5,079 nucleotides of DNA from an uncultured Collinsella sp. (GTDB lineage: Bacteria; Actinomycetota; Coriobacteriia; Coriobacteriales; Coriobacteriaceae), in contig CAUAEH010000072.1 of the NCBI GenBank assembly GCA_958427975.1, positions 1 through 5,079 of the forward strand, given 5' to 3'. The notes under the pieces were generated by a model. The model saw only the letters and a program-made list of their open reading frames with translations. It did not search any database and was not told the DNA's origin. Shown piece by piece: positions 1-5,079 of this stretch. The position numbers and the translations under genes are program-made. Each line of letters opens with the position of its first letter. Within the stretch, counting starts at the first letter, position 1.

Positions 1-1
1 C

Positions 2-577
2 GCCGTCGCCATCACCACGCTGGTTGTCGGCCCTCCGGTCACGATGATCGTGCTCGGCGCTGCCGGTCAGGCTCCGATCGGCTGGTCGCTCGTGGGCGCC
101 ATCCTGCCGATCGTCGTCGGCATTATTCTGGGCAACCTCTTCCCGAGCTTTAAGAAGATGATGGCACCGGCACTTTCCGCCATCATCGTGCTCGTCTTCT
201 TTGCCATGGGCTCGACGATGACCTTTGGCCAGCTCATTAATGGCGGTCTCCCCGGTATTCTGCTCGGCGTGATCTGCTCGGTGGTCTTTGCAATTCCCGT
301 TATCGCGGTCGATAAGCTCACGGGCGGTACGGGTGTCGCAGGTGCGGCCATTTCGAGCTGCGCCGGAGCCAATGTGGCCACGCCTGCTGCCATGGCAAGC
401 GTCAACGGGGCCATGTACGGTGGCGCCGTGCTCGCGACGGCTACGGCACAGGTTGCAGCGTGCGCTATCGTGACGGCCATTTTGACCCCGCTGGTCACCA
501 GCTGGTGCTACAAGCATTTTGAGGGCCAGCAGAGCAACGGCAAGGCAACGACCGACAAGGCCTCCGCAGCCGCCTAA
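2..577 (+). CDS. kdgT: 2-keto-3-deoxygluconate permease, C-terminal part (5' end outside window)
   Basis: This is an integral inner-membrane carrier of the KdgT family. Family members import 2-keto-3-deoxygluconate, a pectin/uronate breakdown product, by proton symport. The reading frame is open from position 2, so the ATG at 44 is internal and the gene starts upstream of the window. About 191 residues are visible. They consist of alternating hydrophobic segments with short polar loops, including GWSLVGAILPIVVGIILGN, then a block around TGGTGVAGAAISSCAGANVA followed by TPAAMA. That Gly/Ala/Ser-rich block closely resembles the one I recall from E. coli KdgT. The C-terminus is a short hydrophilic tail rich in Lys, Thr and Ala. 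The family call is from recognised motifs. The substrate is inferred from the family, since no kdg catabolic gene is visible in the window. The gene ends in TAA and is followed by a strong terminator, so it is transcriptionally separate from pfl. Confidence 0.85.
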   Translation, partial: AVAITTLVVGPPVTMIVLGAAGQAPIGWSLVGAILPIVVGIILGNLFPSFKKMMAPALSAIIVLVFFAMGSTMTFGQLINGGLPGILLGVICSVVFAIPVIAVDKLTGGTGVAGAAISSCAGANVATPAAMASVNGAMYGGAVLATATAQVAACAIVTAILTPLVTSWCYKHFEGQQSNGKATTDKASAAA

Positions 578-615
578 TGCCAAACGGTAATCAAAGCTAA
601 AAACTAGCTACGCCA

Positions 616-649
616 CAGGGCGGCCACGGGGGATCCCGTGGCCGCCCTG
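616..649 (+). terminator. Strong hairpin terminator after the permease gene
   Basis: Positions 616-630 and 635-649 form a perfect 15-bp GC-rich stem with the four-base loop GGAT. It lies 39 bases after the permease stop codon. The 3' flank (GCAGTTTCTG) has only a short T run, so it is not a textbook U-tailed terminator, but stems this stable with weak T tails are common in GC-rich genomes. A short AAACT before the stem (601-605) and AGTTT after it (651-655) could extend the pairing around an internal loop. The symmetry would let it act on either strand. Confidence 0.75.
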
Positions 650-785
650 CAGTTTCTGTAGGGTCTCTGGGACACTTTACCCTGCTAAAGCTGGCATAAC
701 AGCTAGAGCGAACGTCGTACAAAGGCAAGGAAAAATAACATACAAATCGGTGAACGGTAGTTGTTCGCGCTCGCGTTTCCTGCGG

Positions 786-830
786 ATTTGTAAAAAACGC
801 CCTTATGATATAAAAAAAGAAACATATAAC
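786..830 (+). promoter_or_regulatory. AT-rich candidate promoter for pfl
   Basis: This is the only strongly AT-rich block upstream of pfl. It contains good -10-like hexamers TATGAT (804-809) and TATAAA (809-814). TTGTAA (788-793) is a -35-like hexamer 15 bases before TATAAA, a short spacing. No pair has ideal hexamers at 17 bp, so the exact promoter is not fixed. The site is placed by composition and position. I see no clear FNR- or Rex-type palindrome next to it, although oxygen or redox control would be expected for this enzyme. Confidence 0.4.
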
Positions 831-852
831 AGCCCAGATGGAGAGGGTCGCT

Positions 853-876
853 ATGTTATCCTTCTCAGACGGGTGA
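853..876 (+). other. Possible seven-codon leader peptide ORF (MLSFSDG)
   Basis: An ATG at 853 is preceded at good spacing by a purine-rich GGAGAGG (840-846) and opens a frame of seven codons ending in TGA at 874-876. It lies in the pfl leader, about 170 bases before the main start. There is no run of a single amino acid that would suggest classical attenuation. It may be chance; it is listed because its Shine-Dalgarno is better placed than that of pfl itself. Confidence 0.15.
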
Positions 877-904
877 AATCTTGGGTTTTGGGTTGTAGTT
901 CCAA

Positions 905-925
905 GGTGGACAAACGTTTTCTCTG
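905..925 (+). promoter_or_regulatory. Weak LacI-family operator-like site in the pfl leader
   Basis: AAACGTTT (912-919) is an eight-base palindrome. On the reverse strand the site reads GAAAACGTTTG, an 11-base stretch identical to part of the operator-like repeat at 4955-4975 in front of the last gene. Outside this core the match falls off (about 11 of 21 positions against the 4972-4992 site). It could be a site for the LacI protein in this window, for another LacI-family regulator with a CcpA-like role, or chance. Confidence 0.2.
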
Positions 926-1020
926 CACCAGCGTGTGGTGAAGAACGGAAGAAGCCGGTAGTGCAAGCCGAACATTCAAGAATTCAATAAGCAGCGGTGT
1001 GAGAGAGCGCCGCATTACAC

Positions 1021-1040
1021 GTAACTAGGAGCGTGGTTAC
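1021..1040 (+). promoter_or_regulatory. pfl ribosome binding site presented in a hairpin loop
   Basis: GTAAC (1021-1025) can pair with GTTAC (1036-1040), placing the Shine-Dalgarno AGGAG (1027-1031) in the ten-base loop. The linear distance from AGGAG to the ATG at 1044 is 12 bases, longer than usual. An in-frame TAG at 1026-1028 rules out any start further upstream. A second small stem, GCGGTG (994-999) with CGCCGC (1008-1013, one G-U pair), sits just before it. The stems are short, so folding is only suggested. Confidence 0.4.
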
Positions 1041-1043
1041 ACA

Positions 1044-3095
<2,052 letters not shown>

Positions 3096-3096
3096 C

Positions 3097-3121
3097 TATT
3101 GTTAGTGCTATACTAACAATA
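3097..3121 (+). repeat. Perfect 10-bp inverted repeat directly after the pflB stop
   Basis: TATTGTTAGT (3097-3106) and ACTAACAATA (3112-3121) are exact reverse complements around the loop GCTAT. It begins one base after the TAA stop. Its AT-rich composition contrasts with the flanking genes. It could be an RNA stem that limits read-through, positions a processing site or protects an mRNA end. As DNA, the TTAGT...ACTAA symmetry also resembles operators of TetR-type dimers. There is no T-run after it, so it is not a typical terminator. Confidence 0.6.
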
Positions 3122-3137
3122 ACGATTACTGATTAGC

Positions 3138-3157
3138 GCGCCGGTTTCGGCCGGCGC
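3138..3157 (+). repeat. GC-rich hairpin before the glycyl-radical subunit gene
   Basis: GCGCCGG (3138-3144) pairs with CCGGCGC (3151-3157) around the loop TTTCGG. The stem ends ten bases before the Shine-Dalgarno of the next gene. It is the second of two hairpins in an 85-base spacer. It is not followed by a T-run, so it more likely shapes mRNA stability or processing, or partly reduces read-through, than ends transcription completely. Confidence 0.55.
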
Positions 3158-3167
3158 CTGTCAATCG

Positions 3168-3173
3168 AAGGAG
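3168..3173 (+). promoter_or_regulatory. Strong ribosome binding site of the glycyl-radical subunit
   Basis: AAGGAG lies seven bases before the ATG at 3181. It is an ideal site, better spaced than that of pflB, and shows that the small ORF is translated independently and is not the tail of a frameshifted pflB. Confidence 0.8.
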
Positions 3174-3180
3174 ACACATT

Positions 3181-3432
3181 ATGAAGGTTTCTGAAGTTTC
3201 CGAGACTCAGGCCGATAACCTGGTCCACATGCTCGACGCTTACGCCGAGAAGGGTGGCCACCACCTGAACATCAACGTCTTCAACCGTGAGACGCTGCTC
3301 GACGCTCAGGCTCACCCCGAGAAGTACCCGCAGCTGACCATCCGCGTTTCCGGCTATGCCGTGAACTTCCACACGCTCACCAAGGAGCAGCAGGACGAGG
3401 TCATTGCGCGTACCTTCCACGACAAGTTCTAA
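3181..3432 (+). CDS. Stand-alone glycyl-radical domain, small subunit of a split pyruvate formate-lyase (GrcA-like)
   Basis: This 83-residue protein corresponds to the C-terminal domain of PflB. After about 11 unrelated N-terminal residues it follows the family sequence: DNLVHMLDAYAEKGGHHLNI matches the E. coli segment LAGLMDGYFHHEASIEGGQH, then NVFNRETLLDA, PEKYPQLTIRVSGYAV and LTKEQQDEVIARTF to the end. G58 in RVSGYA (55-60) is the residue that would carry the radical, equivalent to Gly734 of E. coli PflB. E. coli GrcA/YfiD is a longer autonomous relative (127 aa) that rescues oxygen-cleaved PflB. Here the partner chain has no such domain, so this protein should be required for activity and not a spare. 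Together the two chains give 766 residues, as for one normal PflB. It lies 85 bases downstream on the same strand with its own strong ribosome binding site. Activation would need a radical-SAM activase not seen in this window. Confidence 0.93.
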   Translation: MKVSEVSETQADNLVHMLDAYAEKGGHHLNINVFNRETLLDAQAHPEKYPQLTIRVSGYAVNFHTLTKEQQDEVIARTFHDKF

Positions 3433-3450
3433 AGGGACTCAACTCCCACC

Positions 3451-3554
3451 GGAGACCCGGTAAGGCCTACGCACTTTGCCTCTCAAACGTCCTCGCCGCT
3501 TCGCGGCTGCGGAATGTTTGCGAGACAAAGTGCTCCCGGCCTTGCCGGGTCTCC
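3451..3554 (+). repeat. 104-nt long inverted repeat / extended hairpin, probable pfl operon terminator
   Basis: Outer arms 3451-3467 and 3538-3554 pair over 17 bp with one G-U pair (GGAGACCCGGTAAGGCC with GGCCTTGCCGGGTCTCC). Inner arms 3471-3488 and 3516-3533 pair over 18 positions with two mismatches, including an 8-bp GCACTTTG/CAAAGTGC run. The tip, 3495-3507, is GCCGC-TTC-GCGGC. Altogether about 38 of 40 arm positions pair. It starts 19 bases after the stop codon of the small subunit. No T-run follows, so termination is likely but the length is far beyond a simple terminator. Confidence 0.7.
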
Positions 3555-3600
3555 TGCGTTGTCGTCCTTTAGGGAACCACGCTAAATTAAATTGGTGTCC
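3489..3600 (+). repeat. Degenerate direct repeat, copy 1
   Basis: Shares ordered blocks with copy 2 (3652-3745): GTCCT then GCGGAATGTTT, a GC hairpin (CCCGGC-CTT-GCCGGG, 3535-3549), GGGTCTCCTGCG, CCTTTAGG (3566-3573), GAAC and CTAAATTAAATTGG. Compared with copy 2 it carries a 15-base insertion (3494-3508, CGCCGCTTCGCGGCT) between GTCCT and GCGGAATGTTT, and that insertion is itself the hairpin tip of the long inverted repeat. Confidence 0.6.
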
Positions 3601-3608
3601 TCGGACAT

Positions 3609-3651
3609 GCAAAGAGGCTCGCTGCGCACTTCGTGCGGCGAGCCTCTTTGC
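3609..3651 (+). terminator. Second long hairpin, possible terminator
   Basis: GCAAAGAGGCTCGC (3609-3622) pairs perfectly with GCGAGCCTCTTTGC (3638-3651). Inside, after a two-base bulge (TG), CGCAC (3625-3629) pairs with GTGCG (3633-3637) around the loop TTC, giving 19 bp in all. The A-rich left foot and the CTCTTTGC right foot are weakly terminator-like. It sits between the two copies of the degenerate direct repeat. Its near-perfect symmetry would let it work on both strands. Confidence 0.55.
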
Positions 3652-3745
3652 GTCCTGCGGAATGTTTTGGGAGGTAGCCCAAACAGCCCCGGCGGGGGTC
3701 CTGTGTAGTCACCCTTTAGGCGGAACTCTCCTAATTATTTGGATG
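3652..3745 (+). repeat. Degenerate direct repeat, copy 2
   Basis: Contains GTCCTGCGGAATGTTTT (3652-3668), a short stem TTTGGG/CCCAAA (around 3665-3683), CCCC-GGC-GGGG (3687-3697), GGGGTCCTGTG, CCCTTTAGG (3712-3720), GGAAC and CTAATTATTTGG. These follow the same order and similar spacing as in copy 1, with the GC hairpin changed in sequence but kept as a hairpin. That pattern suggests an old duplication under structural constraint, or two members of a dispersed intergenic repeat family. Confidence 0.6.
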
Positions 3746-3784
3746 AGTCGTTTACTTACTTGTACTGTTACCGTCTTCCCGCTC

Positions 3785-3812
3785 TTGTTGGGGTATGCTT
3801 TGTTCGTATGTA
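3785..3812 (+). promoter_or_regulatory. Candidate promoter of the LacI-family gene
   Basis: TTGTTG (3785-3790) and TATGTA (3807-3812) are separated by 16 bases. Transcription from here would begin near 3819, giving a leader of about 25 bases before the ATG at 3844. The -10 element overlaps the operator-like repeat at 3806-3826, which fits autorepression. The hexamers are imperfect, so the call is moderate. Confidence 0.4.
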
Positions 3813-3826
3813 AACGTATGACATGT
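3806..3826 (+). promoter_or_regulatory. Operator-like site at the LacI-family gene (autoregulation)
   Basis: This 21-base site (GTATGTAAACGTATGACATG plus T) matches the 4972-4992 site in front of the downstream gene at about 16 of 21 positions, sharing TATG, AAACG and TGACAT at identical spacing. It overlaps the proposed -10 and start of transcription, so bound repressor would block the promoter. LacI/GalR repressors frequently regulate themselves in this way. Confidence 0.5.
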
Positions 3827-3843
3827 TGATGGGGGAGGGTGCT

Positions 3844-4854
3844 ATGGCTCGCGAGGGCGCTCGTTCTAAGGATTCGGCTAAGCCTGGCATCAAGGAAGTT
3901 GCAGCGGTGGCGGGGGTTTCGCCTACTACGGTATCTCGCGTGCTTAATAATCGAGGCTATATTAGCCAAGAGACCCGCGATAAGGTCCATGCCGCGATGA
4001 AGCGCATCAACTATACGCCCAACGATATCGCCCGTGCCATGCTCAACGGTCGCCTGAATCTAATAGGTATGATCGTCCCCTATGTCAGCAGCCCGTTTCA
4101 TGCCCAAGCGGTCCAAGCCGTTGAGCGTACCCTGGCCGAAAACGGTTTTAAGATGTTGCTGTGCAATAGCGCCAATCGACCTGATCTTGAGCGTTCTTAT
4201 ATCGATATGCTTCGGCGCAATATGGTTGATGGCGTCATCGTCAACTCGCTTAATATCGGTGCCGAGGCGTATGCCGAGATGGGCTTGAGTCTGGTTGGTA
4301 TCGACTGCGACCTTGGCGAGACCTCTGTTCAGATTGCGAGCGACAGCTATGGCATCGGCGAACTTGCCACGCGTCGCCTGATCGATGACGGGTGTTCGCG
4401 CATCTTGTGCCTGCGCAACAATAGCCGCATGCGTATGCCTGCCAATAAGCGTACCGATGCCTACCACGATGTTGTGGAGCAGGCTGGTTTGCCCGCGCTT
4501 GTCCGTGAGGTCGAGTTCGTTAAGTCCGACGACGAAAAGAGTGCGGTCGTTGCGAAGATCCTCGATGAGAACCCCGATATTGACGGCATCTTTGCGGGAG
4601 ACGACACGATGGCGGCCATCTGTCTCAACGTGATGAAGCAGCGCGGCTTGAGCGCTCCGGACGATATTAAGGTCGTGGGCGCGGATGGTGCCCACCGTAC
4701 CATGACGTTTATGCCTGACTTAACAACCGTACGTCAAGATATCGATCGCATAGGAAAGCTCGCGGCCCAATCTATTATCGCTCTTGTTAACGGCGAAAAG
4801 CCCGAATCGAATACCAAGCTTCCTGTCGAACTTATCGAGGGTAAAACCGCGTAA
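3844..4854 (+). CDS. LacI/GalR-family transcriptional repressor
   Basis: This is a cytosolic DNA-binding regulator of 336 residues, the usual family length. The N-terminal helix-turn-helix is IKEVAAVAGVSPTTVSRVLN (16-35), followed by QETRDKVHAAMKRINYTPN (42-60) and a hinge helix NDIARAMLNGR (60-70). The hinge has Met-Leu where most relatives have ARxL. The periplasmic-binding-protein-like sugar-sensing core follows: LIGMIVPYVSSPFHAQ (73-88), VDGVIVNSL (128-136), KRTDAYHDVVEQAG (202-215), IDGIFAGDDTMAA (246-258), IKVVGADG (275-282) and LTTVRQDIDRIGKLA (293-307). The start at 3844 is preferred over the ATGs at 3823 and 3829 because GGGAGG (3833-3838) lies five bases before it and the earlier ATGs overlap the operator. 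Codon use is more relaxed than in pfl, as is common for regulators. Operator-like repeats before this gene and before the next one suggest that it controls both. The effector is probably a sugar or sugar phosphate but cannot be told from sequence. Confidence 0.92.
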   Translation: MAREGARSKDSAKPGIKEVAAVAGVSPTTVSRVLNNRGYISQETRDKVHAAMKRINYTPNDIARAMLNGRLNLIGMIVPYVSSPFHAQAVQAVERTLAENGFKMLLCNSANRPDLERSYIDMLRRNMVDGVIVNSLNIGAEAYAEMGLSLVGIDCDLGETSVQIASDSYGIGELATRRLIDDGCSRILCLRNNSRMRMPANKRTDAYHDVVEQAGLPALVREVEFVKSDDEKSAVVAKILDENPDIDGIFAGDDTMAAICLNVMKQRGLSAPDDIKVVGADGAHRTMTFMPDLTTVRQDIDRIGKLAAQSIIALVNGEKPESNTKLPVELIEGKTA

Positions 4855-4907
4855 TTCACCCCGCGCCAAAAGAATCCCTCAAACGCCTCCAATAACCGTT
4901 CGCCGGC

Positions 4908-4928
4908 ATATGTCAACCGTTTGCCGAC
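4908..4928 (+). promoter_or_regulatory. Upstream operator-like site (reverse orientation)
   Basis: On the + strand the site begins ATATGTCAAC, the exact reverse complement of the GTTGACATAT arm at 4983-4992. The other arm is poorly conserved. A related but weaker AACCGTTCGCCG lies 21 bases upstream (4894-4905), repeating AACCGTTTGCCG (4915-4926) two helical turns away. The centre lies about 64 bp from that of the downstream-most site, so DNA looping or cooperative binding is possible. Confidence 0.45.
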
Positions 4929-4954
4929 GACTGGAACTGCGAAAAGACGTATTG

Positions 4955-4975
4955 GTGTGAAAACGTTTGACATAT
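4955..4975 (+). promoter_or_regulatory. Operator-like site over the -35 of the last gene
   Basis: This 21-base site is identical to the 4972-4992 site at 18 of 21 positions (both contain TGAAAACG then TTGACATAT) and overlaps it by four bases, with centres 17 bp apart. Its core AAACGTTT is the classic LacI-family palindrome. It covers the TTGACA -35 hexamer at 4967-4972. Confidence 0.55.
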
Positions 4976-4995
4976 GAAAACGGTTGACATATCTT
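4967..4995 (+). promoter_or_regulatory. Promoter of the last gene
   Basis: TTGACA (4967-4972) is a perfect -35 hexamer and TATCTT (4990-4995) a fair -10, exactly 17 bases apart. A second TTGACA (4984-4989) is part of the operator repeat and has no good -10 at 16-18 bp; TAGTAT at 5011-5016 is 21 bases away. Transcription would start near 5002 and give a leader of about 36 bases. Both hexamers lie inside operator-like repeats, so repression by direct occlusion is expected. Confidence 0.6.
4972..4992 (+). promoter_or_regulatory. Best operator-like inverted repeat, over the promoter spacer of the last gene
   Basis: ATATGAAAAC (4972-4981), centre G (4982), GTTGACATAT (4983-4992): the arms are reverse complements at 8 of 10 positions. 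This is the most symmetrical member of the family of sites seen here and at 3806, 4908 and 4955. It lies across the spacer and -10 of the proposed promoter, a repressing position. Confidence 0.6.
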
Positions 4996-5037
4996 GCAGT
5001 TGTACCGAGTTAGTATCACGTGGGAAGGAAGTCTCGG

Positions 5038-5079
5038 ATGCACAAGGTGTATTACCAGCCTGAGGGAATTTGGGTAGGC
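5038..5079 (+). CDS. N-terminal fragment of a gene of uncertain function, possibly a glycoside hydrolase
   Basis: Only 14 codons are visible (MHKVYYQPEGIWVG) before the window ends. The start is supported by AAGGA (5025-5029), eight bases before the ATG, and by the strong regulated promoter upstream. The YYxPEGxWVG opening recalls N-termini of some GH32/GH43-like carbohydrate-active enzymes, which would suit a LacI-regulated sugar gene. The evidence is very short, so the function is tentative; that a gene starts here is much more certain. Confidence 0.6.
   Translation, partial: MHKVYYQPEGIWVG

Larger units (their letters stand above)
650..1043 (+). other. Long promoter/leader region upstream of pfl, no convincing gene
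   Basis: These 394 bases contain no ORF that looks coding. An open frame running from about 750 to 941 starts at a GTG without a ribosome binding site, crosses the AT-rich promoter-like stretch and resembles nothing I know, so I do not call it a gene. The content is: a mixed region (650-780); a markedly AT-rich block (about 786-830) against the GC-rich background; a possible seven-codon leader ORF (853-876); a weak LacI-type operator-like core (around 915); and two small hairpins just before the pfl start (994-1013 and 1021-1040). If transcription starts near the AT-rich block, the mRNA leader is about 200-230 nt, long enough to carry post-transcriptional control. No recognisable riboswitch core was found by eye. 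Confidence 0.6.
3433..3843 (+). other. Gene-free, hairpin- and repeat-rich spacer
   Basis: About 410 bases separate the glycyl-radical subunit from the LacI-type regulator. I find no credible gene: a 117-codon open frame beginning with TTG near 3476 runs through the hairpins and has no ribosome binding site. The spacer contains a long inverted repeat (3451-3554), a second long hairpin (3609-3651), two related copies of a sequence of about 100 bp (3489-3600 and 3652-3745), and the regulator's promoter and operator (3785-3826). The pfl activase gene that often follows pflB is absent here. Confidence 0.7.

Noticed and set aside
750..941. A 63-codon open frame in the pfl leader
   Set aside because: It begins with GTG without a ribosome binding site, crosses the AT-rich promoter-like block, and its basic, Cys-containing product resembles nothing known to me.
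831..1020. A ZTP (pfl-motif) riboswitch in the pfl leader
   Set aside because: The AGGGTCG at 844-850 faintly recalls part of that motif, but I cannot find the conserved 3' half or the pseudoknot partner, and the natural targets of that riboswitch are usually folate and purine genes.
3476..3829. A 117-codon open frame in the spacer after the small pfl gene
   Set aside because: It starts with TTG inside a hairpin arm, lacks a ribosome binding site, and is made of the inverted and direct repeats read through in one frame.
3823..3843. Upstream ATGs at 3823 and 3829 as the LacI-family start
   Set aside because: They lie within or just beside the operator-like repeat and have no ribosome binding site, whereas the ATG at 3844 has GGGAGG five bases before it and gives the usual N-terminal length before the helix-turn-helix.
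4060..4703. Open frames on the - strand opposite the LacI-family gene
   Set aside because: They are shadows of a clear LacI-family coding frame, with no ribosome binding sites or recognisable domains.

Overview
The window is GC-rich with strongly biased, C/G-ending codons in its two metabolic genes. It looks like a chromosomal segment of an anaerobic or fermentative actinobacterium; a gut Coriobacteriia/Collinsella-like genome is my best guess, made from overall character and not from any database match. All genes supported here lie on the + strand.

Layout. (1) Positions 2-577 hold the 3' end of a 2-keto-3-deoxygluconate permease (KdgT family), closed by a strong 15-bp hairpin terminator at 616-649. 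(2) Positions 650-1043 are a long non-coding, locally AT-rich promoter/leader region. (3) Positions 1044-3095 encode a pyruvate formate-lyase catalytic chain of 683 aa. It has the Cys-Cys active-site pair but stops just before the glycyl-radical domain. (4) Positions 3096-3180 hold two hairpins and a good Shine-Dalgarno. (5) Positions 3181-3432 encode that missing domain as a separate 83-aa protein with the RVSGYA glycyl-radical motif. (6) Positions 3433-3843 are about 410 bp without a gene: a 104-nt long inverted repeat, a second long hairpin, a degenerate tandem repeat of about 100 bp, and the promoter/operator of the next gene. (7) Positions 3844-4854 encode a LacI/GalR-family repressor. 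(8) Positions 4855-5037 hold an operator cluster around a TTGACA promoter. (9) Position 5038 to the window end is the first 14 codons of another gene, possibly a glycoside hydrolase.

How the parts fit. The two Pfl polypeptides together (683 + 83 aa) correspond to one normal PflB of about 760 aa, so pyruvate formate-lyase appears to be naturally split into a cysteine (thiyl) subunit and a glycyl-radical subunit that must assemble. This is the most noteworthy feature of the window. In E. coli an autonomous glycyl-radical protein (GrcA/YfiD) is only a spare part for an intact PflB; here the large chain has no radical domain of its own, so the small protein should be obligatory. No activating enzyme (PflA) is present next to them. 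The LacI-family gene and the following gene form a second, independent unit: closely related operator-like sequences lie in front of both, suggesting autoregulation plus control of a downstream, probably carbohydrate-related, gene.
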